Shown here: in pieces, positions 1 through 8,010 of the stretch
Layout: the number at the start of each line of letters is the position of its first letter
Position numbering within the stretch: the stretch's first letter is position 1
Assembly: GCA_965229005.1 (NCBI GenBank)
Contig: CBDDIP010000002.1
Location: 2,480,001 to 2,544,000, forward strand
From: CBDDIP01 sp965229005
GTDB taxonomy: Bacteria > Actinomycetota > Acidimicrobiia > Acidimicrobiales > Ilumatobacteraceae
Reading direction: 5' to 3'
DNA length: 64,000 nt
Made by a program: the position numbers and the translations under genes
The notes under the pieces: generated by a model
What the model was told of the DNA's origin: nothing
Database searches by the model: none
The model's input: the letters and a program-made list of their open reading frames with translations, nothing else

Positions 1-2
1 TC

Positions 3-944
3 GAGGTGATGCCGGGCCACGCCGGGCTCTCGTTCGGGTTCCGCGTCGAGCATCTCGCGCAGGTGCAGGACGATCTCGTCGTGCGCATGCCGCCGAAGGG
101 CGTGCGTCGCAGCGGCAACACCGACGTGCTGCGTCAGGTGCCGCTGCTGCGAGCCCTCAAGCGCTGCGGCGTGCCTGTCGCCGACGTGATCTGGTTCGAT
201 GACGACGAGTCGTGGTTCGACGTGCCGTTCACGATGGTCGGACGCCTGCCGGGCAGCACGTGGACGGTGCGCGAGCACGCGCTCGCCGAGGCGTCGGCAC
301 GTGACGAAGCGGTCGGCATCTTCCGCCAGGCCGTCGAGGCGCTGGCGCTCGTGCACCTCGTCGACTGGCAGCGCGAGCTGCCCGACTGGGAGGAGCCCAA
401 GCAGCTGCACGACGAGGTGGTCTTCTGGGACCGGCTGCTGGAGAAGGCGTCGCAGAGCGACTGGGGCGAGTCGGCGTGGCTCGACCTCGGCCGTCGGACG
501 CGCGACCTGTTGCTGGCCTCGCTGCCGCAGGACCCGACGATCGGCATCTTCCACGGCGACTTCCAGACCAACAACATCCTCTTCGATGGCGGCACGCTGA
601 CGGCGGTGCTCGACTGGGAGATCAGCGGCATCGGTGCACAGCTGCTCGATCTCGGCTGGCTGTTGATGATGAACGACCCGCAGAGCTGGAGCGACGGCGA
701 GGGCCTGCGCATCGTGCCTCCGTTCGACGACGTCGTCGCCTGGTACGCGGCTGCCGCCGGGCGACCGACCAACCTCGACGACGTGGCCTGGTACCGGGCC
801 TTGTCGGGCTACCGCTTCGGTGTCATCTCCTGCTTCAACGTCATGCTGCACCGCACCGGCAAGCGCCCCGACGCCGAGTGGGACCGCATCGCGCCGAGCA
901 TCCCGTACCTGTTCGGACGGGCCGCCGAGCTGCTCAACCGGTAG
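3..944 (+). CDS. APH-type phosphotransferase, 5' end outside window
   Basis: Aminoglycoside-phosphotransferase-fold kinase of the type often found near acyl-CoA dehydrogenase genes; the substrate is unknown. The Brenner-type motif HGDFQTNNILF is followed by DWEISG, which together carry the catalytic Asp and the metal-binding residues. The reading frame is already open at the window edge and begins inside the N-lobe (MPGHAGLSFGFRV corresponds to the nucleotide-binding strand region), so the true start lies upstream. A GTG at 6 is in frame but would give a truncated N-lobe. A tRNA gene follows after about 40 bp. Confidence 0.85.
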   Translation, partial: EVMPGHAGLSFGFRVEHLAQVQDDLVVRMPPKGVRRSGNTDVLRQVPLLRALKRCGVPVADVIWFDDDESWFDVPFTMVGRLPGSTWTVREHALAEASARDEAVGIFRQAVEALALVHLVDWQRELPDWEEPKQLHDEVVFWDRLLEKASQSDWGESAWLDLGRRTRDLLLASLPQDPTIGIFHGDFQTNNILFDGGTLTAVLDWEISGIGAQLLDLGWLLMMNDPQSWSDGEGLRIVPPFDDVVAWYAAAAGRPTNLDDVAWYRALSGYRFGVISCFNVMLHRTGKRPDAEWDRIAPSIPYLFGRAAELLNR

Positions 945-984
945 GCGATCCTCGAGGCGCGCTGCTAGCCTCACGTGCTCGTCA

Positions 985-1058
985 GGTCGTGTAGCTCAGT
1001 TGGTTAGAGCACTACGTTCACACCGTAGGGGTCCACAGTTCGAGTCTGTGCACGACCA
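985..1058 (+). tRNA. tRNA-Val(CAC)
   Basis: Complete cloverleaf. Acceptor GGTCGTG pairs with CACGACC, the anticodon stem CTACG/CGTAG encloses loop TTCACAC (anticodon CAC), and the T arm is CACAG-TTCGAGT-CTGTG. The discriminator is A and no CCA is encoded. A TAGCCT box at 966-971 is a possible -10. It is one of two valine tRNAs in the window; the other hosts an integrated element. Confidence 0.95.
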
Positions 1059-1077
1059 CCCTGCCAACATCTCGAAG

Positions 1078-1122
1078 CGTTTGATCGCTGCCCCACCGCC
1101 ACGGTGGCTGAGCGATCAAACG
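1078..1122. terminator. nested palindrome between tRNA-Val and convergent gene
   Basis: A perfect 12-bp inverted repeat (1078-1089 with 1111-1122) encloses a second 6-bp hairpin (CCACCG at 1093-1098 with CGGTGG at 1102-1107). It overlaps the last codons of the convergent reverse gene, so it could stop transcription from both sides. There is no T-tract. Confidence 0.6.
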
Positions 1123-1904
1123 GTCGTGGGTGGCGTGCAGTCACCGGGGATCACCGAGTCGAGGCGGCCGGACGAGCCGCCCATCGTGATCAACTCGGTC
1201 ACGTCGCCGCTCGCGTCGGCGTGCAGGAGCGTCGGGCCGAAGTACCAGGTGGTCGCACACCGCGCGGAGGCGAACTCGATCTCGGGCAGATCGGGCGCGG
1301 AATCCGGGCAGGGCTGCATCAGATCGAAGCGAACGTTCGGGTCGACGATGCACAGGCGAGCGACGCCATCGTGCAGCACGAGCGTCTCGGCGACCTGGAC
1401 CCAGCCGGCACCGTCGATCTCGTCGAGTCCGATCATGGGCGGGAGCGACGGGCGCACTTGCTCGGCACCCCCGGGCGTGACCACCGGCGAACCGGGGACC
1501 CGGTCGAGTCCGTTCGTCCGAACCATCACCCGATCGCCGTCCAGCTCCGCTGAGAACCCCGCCAGGTCGTGCTGTCGCCCCGCGTTGAGGGCCCGGCCCC
1601 ACTCGTCCCAGTGCTGGGCCCCGACGAACGCGTGCCCGGTCGGCGACCAGCTGACGAGCTGCCACAGATCGGGCAGCGTGTTCGTCTCGGGGAACGCCGA
1701 CGCTCGCCGAACCCACGCCTCGGGCACGTCGAGCGAACCAACTCTCGCCCACTCGCGGTGGCAACGCAGCAACGCTTCCTGGGCCAGATCGCGCGCCGCC
1801 TCGTGCTCACCGATGAGCGCCGAGGCGACGGCGACGAGGCGTGGGTACTCGGTGCGGAAGAAGTCATCGAAGGTGCGTGGGCGAGCAGCGGCAGTGATCC
1901 CCAC
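1116..1904 (-). CDS. chimera: sigma-70 region 2 fused to a secreted-type partner domain
   Basis: 262 aa with a GTG start. Residues about 10-67 are a clear ECF sigma region 2 (FDDFFRTEYPRLVAVA, then ARDLAQEALLRCHREW and PEAWVRRAS), closely matching the sigma factor at 42419-42955. The similarity stops at WVRR. Region 4 is absent and the rest (about 195 aa, starting FPETNTLPDLWQLV) resembles the extracytoplasmic part of the membrane partner that normally lies downstream of such sigma genes. No transmembrane helix is left. The simplest reading is a deletion that joined the start of a sigma gene to the end of its neighbour while keeping the frame. It may be a decayed gene or a cytoplasmic fusion; function unknown. 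Confidence 0.65.
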   Translation of the reverse strand: MGITAAARPRTFDDFFRTEYPRLVAVASALIGEHEAARDLAQEALLRCHREWARVGSLDVPEAWVRRASAFPETNTLPDLWQLVSWSPTGHAFVGAQHWDEWGRALNAGRQHDLAGFSAELDGDRVMVRTNGLDRVPGSPVVTPGGAEQVRPSLPPMIGLDEIDGAGWVQVAETLVLHDGVARLCIVDPNVRFDLMQPCPDSAPDLPEIEFASARCATTWYFGPTLLHADASGDVTELITMGGSSGRLDSVIPGDCTPPTTV

Positions 1905-1978
1905 ATCCTGTACACGCCCACCGAGGCCCGGCGGTTTACCCGAGACGTGATCGAACGTCGGACTAACGTCGCCGCTCG

Positions 1979-2437
1979 ATGGCGCACTGGCTGATGAAAT
2001 CGGAACCCGACGTGTTCGGCTACGCGGACCTCGTTCGCGTGAAGCGGGAAGGGTGGGACGGCATCCGCAACTTCCAGGCCCGAAACTTCCTGCGCGAGAT
2101 GGCCAAGGGCGACCTCGTGATCTTCTACCACTCGAACGCGACGCCGCCCGGCGCCGCCGGCATCGCCAAGATCGTCAAGACGGCCGAGCCCGACCCGACG
2201 CAGTTCGACCCGAAGTCCAAGTACCACGACCCAACGTCGAACCCCGCCGATCCGCGCTGGGACTGGGTGACGGTCGCACCGGTCAAGGAGCTGAAGTTCG
2301 TGTCCCTCGACGAACTGCGCACCATCCCGGAGATGGCCAACTCACGGCTGCTCGCTCGCGGCAACCGCCTGTCGGTGGTGCCGTTGACCGACGAGGAGTT
2401 CGACTCGATCGTCGCCTTCTCCAAGCGCAAGCGCTGA
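1979..2437 (+). CDS. EVE domain protein
   Basis: 152 aa, one EVE (PUA-like) domain. It has the family hallmarks MAHWLMKSEPDVFGYADL at the N-terminus, then WDGIRNFQARNFLREM and GDLVIFYHSN. Such proteins bind modified bases in DNA or RNA and are relatives of THYN1. The length is usual for a stand-alone copy. It lies divergently from the sigma chimera and 35 bp upstream of the DUF4188 gene. Its ligand cannot be told from sequence. Confidence 0.92.
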   Translation: MAHWLMKSEPDVFGYADLVRVKREGWDGIRNFQARNFLREMAKGDLVIFYHSNATPPGAAGIAKIVKTAEPDPTQFDPKSKYHDPTSNPADPRWDWVTVAPVKELKFVSLDELRTIPEMANSRLLARGNRLSVVPLTDEEFDSIVAFSKRKR

Positions 2438-2472
2438 ACGGACCGCGTCGCGGGCGGGTTTACGCTTCGGCG

Positions 2473-2955
2473 ATGGCAGAGGTGAACAACGGCCGCTGGA
2501 CGGCCGACATCGAAGGCGACTTCGTCGTGTTCATGATCGGCGCTCGCGTCAATTCCAAGTGGCGGCTGATCAGGTCGATCGGCGACCTCGGTGGCCGGCG
2601 AGGCATGGGCCACATGCTGAAGTACCTCAGCGCGCACCCGGAGAAGGGCATGCTCGGATACCAGCAGTTCGGGTTCATGAACGTGCAGTACTGGCGATCG
2701 TTCGAGGCGCTGGAAGCGTTCGCCAAGGACGTCGACGATCCCCACCTGGAGCCGTGGCGCGCGTTCTGGCGCCGGGTCGGCAAGTCCGGTCGCACCGGCA
2801 TCTGGCACGAGACGTACCTCGTGCGCAACGGTGAGTACGAGGCGATCTACGGCAACGTGCCACCGACCGGTCTGGGCAGGGCGTTCCCGTTGGTGCCCGT
2901 GGGTGAGTCGGTCACGGCGCGTCAGCGCTTGAAGGCGGGCCGCGGTTCGTCCTGA
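2473..2955 (+). CDS. DUF4188 family protein
   Basis: 160 aa. It matches the DUF4188 family, which has a dimeric alpha-beta barrel-like fold and is sometimes called monooxygenase-like; evidence includes FVVFMIGARVNSKWRL near residue 17, LGYQQFGFMNVQYWRS, and a C-terminal WHETYLVRNGEYEAIYGN. The enzymatic role is not established. The ATG at 2473 is preceded by TACGCT at 2461-2466 with a 6-nt gap, which fits a leaderless transcript. A large palindrome follows the stop. Confidence 0.8.
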   Translation: MAEVNNGRWTADIEGDFVVFMIGARVNSKWRLIRSIGDLGGRRGMGHMLKYLSAHPEKGMLGYQQFGFMNVQYWRSFEALEAFAKDVDDPHLEPWRAFWRRVGKSGRTGIWHETYLVRNGEYEAIYGNVPPTGLGRAFPLVPVGESVTARQRLKAGRGSS

Positions 2956-2973
2956 CGAACATTGAACGGTCGA

Positions 2974-3022
2974 ACTGCGCACAACATGGTGTGAAGCCAG
3001 GTCACGCACCGTGGTGCGCAGT
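2974..3022. promoter_or_regulatory. palindrome abutting the -10 of the DUF3499 gene
   Basis: ACTGCGCAC (2974-2982) pairs perfectly with GTGCGCAGT (3014-3022). The inside can extend imperfectly (CATGGTGTGA with TCACGCACCGTG). Its right arm ends exactly at the first base of the TAGGTT -10 box at 3022-3027. It could terminate the upstream gene or be an operator for the downstream one. Confidence 0.45.
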
Positions 3023-3035
3023 AGGTTGAACGGGG

Positions 3036-3566
3036 ATGGGCAGGCTCTGCGAGCGACCGGGTTGTTCGGCACCCGCAGCCGTCCTCTACGCCATCGATGC
3101 CGAGCACCTGACGGTGTGGATCGATGCCATCGAACGGTCCGACGTGCTGCGCGGCGGCGTGCTCTGCCGTCGACACGCCGACGCGATGGTCGTGCCGATG
3201 GGCTGGACCCTCGACGACCGCCGCGATCCCGAGCTGCGCCTGTTCAAGTCGCGCACGGCCGAGCCCGCAGCACCCAAGCCGCGCAAGCCGAAGGTTCCCC
3301 GGCCCGCGCCTGCGGTGGTGCAGTTGCAGCTCGACGAGACGCCGGCGCCCGTGCGGCCGACGAAGAAGCGCCAGCGCGTGACCGCTGCGACCAGCGGAGC
3401 GGTGAACGGCAATGGTGCGGCCAACGGAACCGGGAACGCGCCGGAGGCCGACGAGGCATCGCCCTGGAAACCGATCTTCGATCAGTCGGACGACCTCGAC
3501 GGCCTCCTGGAAGCCAGCGGCCCGCTGCTGCAGCGTGCCTTCGGCAAACGTCCGCGAACGGACTAG
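3036..3566 (+). CDS. DUF3499 family protein
   Basis: 176 aa. The N-terminal half matches the actinobacterial DUF3499 family: RLCERPGCSAPA supplies two Cys and GVLCRRHAD supplies another Cys and a His, suggesting a small metal-binding module. The second half (from about residue 75) is low-complexity Pro/Lys/Ala-rich and probably disordered. The ATG at 3036 follows TAGGTT (3022-3027) by 8 nt, consistent with leaderless initiation. It converges on the secreted protein gene with 1 bp between stops. Confidence 0.8.
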   Translation: MGRLCERPGCSAPAAVLYAIDAEHLTVWIDAIERSDVLRGGVLCRRHADAMVVPMGWTLDDRRDPELRLFKSRTAEPAAPKPRKPKVPRPAPAVVQLQLDETPAPVRPTKKRQRVTAATSGAVNGNGAANGTGNAPEADEASPWKPIFDQSDDLDGLLEASGPLLQRAFGKRPRTD

Positions 3567-3567
3567 C

Positions 3568-3948
3568 TCAGGCGTCGGCGGGAGCCGGCGCGTCGCAGTG
3601 CTTGCTGACGAAGGTGTCGAACTTCGCCTCCTTGGCAACGATCTTGTCGCTGAGCTTCTGCAGGCGCTCGAGGCGCCGGTCGATGTTCTTGACCACCTTG
3701 TCGTGGCCTGCCGCCGCAGCGGTCGCCCGACGCTCCTGGAGCTTGGTGATCCGCTCGGCGATGCGTGCTTTGGCCTGATCGATGCGGGAGTCGATGTCGT
3801 CGACTCGGGCGCAGACCTTGGCGATCTTCTCCGGGCTGGGGGTGCCGGTCGCGTCACCGTTCGAGGCGAAGGCGCTGCCACCGAGTGCCAGGGTGCCGGC
3901 GAGCGCTGTGCCGGCGATGGCGATGCTGAGCTTCTTGAAGTTGTTCAT
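3568..3948 (-). CDS. small secreted coiled-coil protein
   Basis: 126 aa. There is an N-terminal signal peptide (basic NFKK, hydrophobic stretch, cleavage near SAFA) and then a helical Lys/Glu/Arg-rich region with heptad character (about residues 45-105). Two cysteines are present, near residue 46 and near the C-terminus. No family was recognised. It is likely exported. The gene is divergent from the SRPBCC gene. Confidence 0.75.
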   Translation of the reverse strand: MNNFKKLSIAIAGTALAGTLALGGSAFASNGDATGTPSPEKIAKVCARVDDIDSRIDQAKARIAERITKLQERRATAAAAGHDKVVKNIDRRLERLQKLSDKIVAKEAKFDTFVSKHCDAPAPADA

Positions 3949-4036
3949 GAGCCGATGCTGCGCCCGACCTGTGATGGAACTGTGACGCGCCGATCATGAA
4001 ACGCCTGCGCGGTCCGAAGTGGGCGATACTGGCCCC

Positions 4037-4474
4037 GTGGATGTGCATGCCTCGCTCGAGGCGCCCTGCTCGGCCGACGACCTGTTCGCGCTGGTCGACG
4101 ATCTCGCCAAGTATCCGGCGTGGATGGACCTCGTCCATCGCGCCGAGCCCGAGTCGGACGACTTGACGTGGAGAGTCGAGCTGCAGGCGCGCGTCGGTCC
4201 GTTGGCGCGCAGCAAGCGCCTGCGCATGGTCCGCGCCGCCTGCGATCCGGTCGCCCACACGGTTCGCTTCGAGCGGCAGGAAGCCGACGGCCGCCGGCAC
4301 TCGCCGTGGGTGCTCGACGCGCGCATCGACGAGGTTGCCGGCGTCAGCACGCTGACCATGCACCTGCACTACGGCGGTGGGTTGTGGACGGCGGGTGTGC
4401 TCGAGCGCGTCCTCGCCGATCAGATCACGAGTGGTCGCGAGCGCCTGTTGGCGCTGGTGTCGCCCACGCGCTGA
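4037..4474 (+). CDS. SRPBCC (polyketide cyclase/START-like) protein
   Basis: About 145 aa with an SRPBCC ligand-binding fold. The N-terminal beta strand and helix (VDVHASLEAPCSADDLFALVDD then YPAWMDLV) are typical of polyketide_cyc2-like proteins. The GTG at 4037 is preferred over the in-frame GTG at 4019 because GATACT (4025-4030) sits 6 nt upstream, a leaderless pattern seen repeatedly here. The ligand is unknown. The last 50 nt overlap the 3' end of the convergent ABC ATPase gene. Confidence 0.82.
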   Translation: MDVHASLEAPCSADDLFALVDDLAKYPAWMDLVHRAEPESDDLTWRVELQARVGPLARSKRLRMVRAACDPVAHTVRFERQEADGRRHSPWVLDARIDEVAGVSTLTMHLHYGGGLWTAGVLERVLADQITSGRERLLALVSPTR

Positions 4475-5240
4475 GCCGTCCGTCGGGACGTCGTTGCAAC
4501 TGCAACGGCATCCGGAAGCACTCGCTGAGCGCCTCGGCGGTCAACGTGCGCGCGATGGGGCCACGGGCCAGCACCTCGCCGTCACGCAGCATCATCACAT
4601 GCGTCATCCCGCCAGGCACTTCGTCGAGGTGGTGGGTGACGAGCACCAGCGGGGGAGCGGCGGGGTCATGGGTCAGCTCCGCCAACGCGGCGACCAACTG
4701 CTCGCGGCCACCCAGATCGAGTCGCGCGCTCGGCTCGTCGAGCATCACCACGCCGGGCGCGTTCATCAGGGTGCGCGCCAGCAGGACGCGCTGCTGCTCG
4801 CCGGACGAGACGGTGCCGAGGGACCGTTCGGCGAACCGTTCGACACCCATGCGGGTGAGGCACGACAGGGCTTGCGCCTCGTCGGTCGAGTCGTAGCGGT
4901 GCCACCAGGGCTCCATGGCCGCGTACTTGGCGGTCATCACCACGTCGAGGCAGCGCAGCTCGGGTCGCAGTTGCGCGGAGAACGCGGCCGAGAGGTACCC
5001 GATCCGCCGTCGCAGCACGCGGACGTCGGTTCGGCCGAGCTCTTCGCCCAGCACACGCACCCTGCCAGTGCTCGGATGCTCGTACAGCGAGGCGATGCGC
5101 AGGAGCGTCGTCTTGCCCGATCCGTTGGCGCCGAGCACCAACCAGCGCTGTCCCGGCTCCACCGTCCAGCTCAGCGGCGCCAGGATCGTGCGGTCGTCGC
5201 GGACGAAGCTGACGTCGGTGAGCTTCAGAACGGCCGTCAT
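4425..5240 (-). CDS. ABC transporter-type ATPase, stand-alone
   Basis: 271 aa with one nucleotide-binding domain: Walker A GANGSGKTT (about residue 38), signature SSGEQQR, Walker B VVMLDEPS and the switch His in VTHHLDE. The domain order and the LRCLDVV stretch resemble the ModF/YfeB-type ATPases. No permease gene is adjacent, so it either works with a distant partner or is a soluble ABC protein. TATGGT (5250-5255, reverse strand) lies 9 nt before the ATG. Confidence 0.88.
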   Translation of the reverse strand: MTAVLKLTDVSFVRDDRTILAPLSWTVEPGQRWLVLGANGSGKTTLLRIASLYEHPSTGRVRVLGEELGRTDVRVLRRRIGYLSAAFSAQLRPELRCLDVVMTAKYAAMEPWWHRYDSTDEAQALSCLTRMGVERFAERSLGTVSSGEQQRVLLARTLMNAPGVVMLDEPSARLDLGGREQLVAALAELTHDPAAPPLVLVTHHLDEVPGGMTHVMMLRDGEVLARGPIARTLTAEALSECFRMPLQLQRRPDGRLSAWATPAPTGARDHS

Positions 5241-5308
5241 CCGGCCGAAACCATAGGGTGCGAGCTTCGACGGACGAAACCCATGGCGCTGTTAGCCTGC
5301 AGCAGCAC

Positions 5309-6550
5309 ATGCGGCGATTGCTCTCCATCGTCTTGGCAGTCAGCTGTGCGGTACCCATGTGGGCGCCCGTGGCTCGTGCCGACGACGGCGACACCGTGCC
5401 CCCGAGCTCACCGGCGCAGACCTCGGCGCAGCAGGCGGCGAGGGAGATCGCCGACGCTCGTGAACGGGCCAACGCCGCGGCCGACGCGTACTTCCAGTCC
5501 GAGTCGCGGGTCGACTCGCTGAGCCTCGAGGTCAAGTCATTGAACCTCGACGTGAAGAACCTGCAGGAGCAGATCGATGAACTGGCCGAGGCGGTCACGA
5601 ACGTCGCGATCGAGCGCTACACGTCCACCGGCACCGACGGCGCTCCTGTCCTCACCGGCTTCGAGGCTCCGGCCAACCAGGTGCAGAAGGAGGCACTCGT
5701 CGCCGTCGCCAACGACACGGCCGATGACGACTTCGATCGCTACGACGCGCTGAACAACGACCTCATCGCCAAGAAGGCGGAGTTGAAGCGCAAGCAGGAC
5801 GAGGCCGAGGCGGAGAGCCGCAACCTGGCCACCTTGCGCGAGCAGGCCAACGCCGAGGTCGAGCGGCTGAAGGACGTCGAGGCGCAACGACTCAAGGACG
5901 ACGCGGTCCGTCGCGCGCTCGAGGCCGAGGAGAAGGAACGCGCTCGTCAGCAGATGCTCGACCAGCAGGCCAAGCAGCAGTCGGCCGTGTCGACCACCAC
6001 GATCGCCAACGAGACCGACGCGGAGGACGGTGGCAGCGATGGCGGCGGCGCGGCCATCGGACGCGACGGCGTCGGTTCGGGTGGCACGGGTGCCGGCCAG
6101 ACCGGTGGTGGCGGTGCCGGCGGTCGACCCGGCGGTGGCGGCGGTGTCGACTACGGCGGCGTCGACTGGTTGTGCCCCACGGGTGACGCACCGGTCGCGT
6201 TCGGCGACACGTGGGGCGCACCACGCAGCGGTGGGCGGCGTCACCAGGGCGTCGACATGATCGGCACCCGCGGCACGCCGATCCTGGCGGTGGTCTCCGG
6301 GTTCGCCAAGCAGAAGACGAACACGTTGGGCGGGCTGACCGTCGGCCTCACCGGCTCCGACGGCAATTACTACTACTACGGGCACATGGACAGCTGGGGT
6401 CTCGCCGGCGCGGTGCAGCGCGGCGACATCATCGGCTACATGGGCGACACCGGCAACGCCAAGTTCAGCGTGGTCCACCTGCACTTCGAGGTGCATCCCG
6501 GCGGGGGCGCCGCGGTCAACCCGTACCCGACGGTGCGCGCTCACTGCTGA
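5309..6550 (+). CDS. secreted M23 peptidase with coiled coil
   Basis: 413 aa. The signal peptide is at residues 1-24 (cleavage near ARA-DD), a long coiled coil spans about 40-230, a Gly-rich linker about 245-290, and the C-terminal lysostaphin-type M23 domain about 300-410. The zinc site is visible as HQGVD and HLHFE. This layout matches EnvC/NlpD-like or RipA-like cell-wall hydrolases and activators that act on peptidoglycan. The ATG at 5309 is chosen because it starts the signal peptide; TAGCCT at 5293-5298 lies 10 nt upstream. Confidence 0.9.
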   Translation: MRRLLSIVLAVSCAVPMWAPVARADDGDTVPPSSPAQTSAQQAAREIADARERANAAADAYFQSESRVDSLSLEVKSLNLDVKNLQEQIDELAEAVTNVAIERYTSTGTDGAPVLTGFEAPANQVQKEALVAVANDTADDDFDRYDALNNDLIAKKAELKRKQDEAEAESRNLATLREQANAEVERLKDVEAQRLKDDAVRRALEAEEKERARQQMLDQQAKQQSAVSTTTIANETDAEDGGSDGGGAAIGRDGVGSGGTGAGQTGGGGAGGRPGGGGGVDYGGVDWLCPTGDAPVAFGDTWGAPRSGGRRHQGVDMIGTRGTPILAVVSGFAKQKTNTLGGLTVGLTGSDGNYYYYGHMDSWGLAGAVQRGDIIGYMGDTGNAKFSVVHLHFEVHPGGGAAVNPYPTVRAHC

Positions 6551-6632
6551 GCCGCACCAGAAGCAGGTTGACGATTGTGCCGACTCGGCTCGGTTGCAGT
6601 CGGCGGCCACGGATCGGCAAGGCTCTGCGCCG

Positions 6633-7601
6633 ATGGCCGACGACCCGGTTGCCCTGCTCGCCGCGCAGCTGCGCGATGCGCTCGACGCGAAGCAGATCGA
6701 CCACCTCGTACGCCTGTCGGGCGGGGCGTCGCGAGAGACCTGGCGGTTCAACGCCGACGGTCGCGACCTGATCCTGCAGCGCCAGCGATCGGGCGACGTG
6801 CGCGACATGGGCGTGGAGATCGCGGCCCTCCGCGCGGCACGTGCGGCAGGGGTGCCGGTGGCCGAGGTGGTCACTGCGTCAGCCCAGGCCGCCGACATCG
6901 GTGCCGGCTACATGGTGCTCACCGCGGTCGAGGGGGAGACCATCGCCCGCAAGATCCTGCGCGACGCCGAGTTCGCTGACGCTCGCCGCCTGCTGCCGCG
7001 TCAGCTCGGTGCGGCGCTGGCGGCAACCCATCGCATCGATGCCAGCGCCGTCCCGGGCCTCGTCATCCCCGACCAGTTGCACGACTACCGGTTGCTCCTC
7101 GACAGCTACAGCGAGCCGCACCCGACGTTCGAGCTGGCCTTCGAGTGGCTGGCCGCCAACCGTCCGCCGGCGAACACGCCGAAGGTGGTGCACGGCGACT
7201 TCCGACTCGGCAACGTCATCGTCGGTCCGGACGGGTTGCGCGCGGTCATCGACTGGGAGCTGGCCCACCTCGGCGATCCGATGGAGGACCTCGGCTGGCT
7301 GTGCACGAAGGCGTGGCGCTTCGGCGCTCCGAAGCCGGTCGCCGGGGTCGGCGACTACGAGGAGCTGTGCGCCGGCTACGAGGAGGCGGGCGGTGGGCCT
7401 GCCGACCCCGAAGTGGTCCGTTGGTGGGAGGTGCTCGGCACGTTGAAGTGGGGGATCATGTGCATGGGCCAGGCCAACACGCACCGCACGGGCGTGGTGC
7501 GCAGCCACGAGCTCGCGGCGATCGGCCGGCGCGTCTGTGAGAACGAGTACGACCTGTTCCTTGCGTTGGACGGTCGATGGAACGCGGTGACAGCACGATG
7601 A
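6633..7601 (+). CDS. APH-type phosphotransferase paired with DUF6285
   Basis: 322 aa APH-fold kinase. The catalytic motif HGDFRLGNVIV is followed by DWELAHLGDP, and GGASRETWRF is the nucleotide-binding loop. It is 10 bp upstream of the DUF6285 gene, a pairing well known in actinobacteria and proteobacteria near acyl-CoA metabolism. The substrate is unproven. The ATG at 6633 gives the expected N-terminus; an in-frame TTG at 6594 is possible. It is a paralogue of the truncated gene at the window start. Confidence 0.88.
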   Translation: MADDPVALLAAQLRDALDAKQIDHLVRLSGGASRETWRFNADGRDLILQRQRSGDVRDMGVEIAALRAARAAGVPVAEVVTASAQAADIGAGYMVLTAVEGETIARKILRDAEFADARRLLPRQLGAALAATHRIDASAVPGLVIPDQLHDYRLLLDSYSEPHPTFELAFEWLAANRPPANTPKVVHGDFRLGNVIVGPDGLRAVIDWELAHLGDPMEDLGWLCTKAWRFGAPKPVAGVGDYEELCAGYEEAGGGPADPEVVRWWEVLGTLKWGIMCMGQANTHRTGVVRSHELAAIGRRVCENEYDLFLALDGRWNAVTAR

Positions 7602-7611
7602 GGACGTCGCG

Positions 7612-8010
7612 ATGAGCCTGCACGACCTGCCGACCTCGGCCGAGCTGCTCGAGGCCGTGCGCGAGTGGATGGAGCGCGACGTGATGTCGGCCACCGAGGG
7701 CCGGCTGCAGTTCCACACCCGGGTGGCGATCAACGTGCTGGCGATCGTCCAGCGCGAGATCGAGCTCGGTGCCGGTCAGGCCGTGGCGCAGGCCGCGCGG
7801 TTGCATGCGCTCGGATGCAACGACGAGGCCGATCTGGCCACGAAGATCCGCGACGGGTCGTTCGATGATCGTCTCGACGAGGTTCGCGCTCTGGTGCGCG
7901 AGTCGGTGGTCGACAAGCTGCGGGTGGCCAACCCCAAGTATTTGGATGCGCGGGATCTGGATGCGCGGGACGTGGATGCGCGGGACGTCAACCCGGCCGA
8001 CGCGAGCTGA
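7612..8010 (+). CDS. DUF6285 family protein
   Basis: 132 aa. The core (LHDLPTSAELLEAVREWM, then FHTRVAINVLAIVQRE) matches DUF6285, small helical proteins co-occurring with APH-type kinases. It probably acts with the preceding kinase, since the genes are 10 bp apart. The last 20 residues are a DARD[LV] repeat encoded by a 15-bp tandem repeat. The 3' end overlaps the convergent rlmN gene by 23 bp, so the repeat tail forms part of the overlap. Confidence 0.82.
   Translation: MSLHDLPTSAELLEAVREWMERDVMSATEGRLQFHTRVAINVLAIVQREIELGAGQAVAQAARLHALGCNDEADLATKIRDGSFDDRLDEVRALVRESVVDKLRVANPKYLDARDLDARDVDARDVNPADAS
7945..7989 (+). repeat. 15-bp tandem repeat, 3 copies
   Basis: Three near-identical copies of GATGCGCGGGAYSTS sit in the 3' end of the DUF6285 gene and encode DARDL/DARDV/DARDV in frame. 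Confidence 0.9.
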
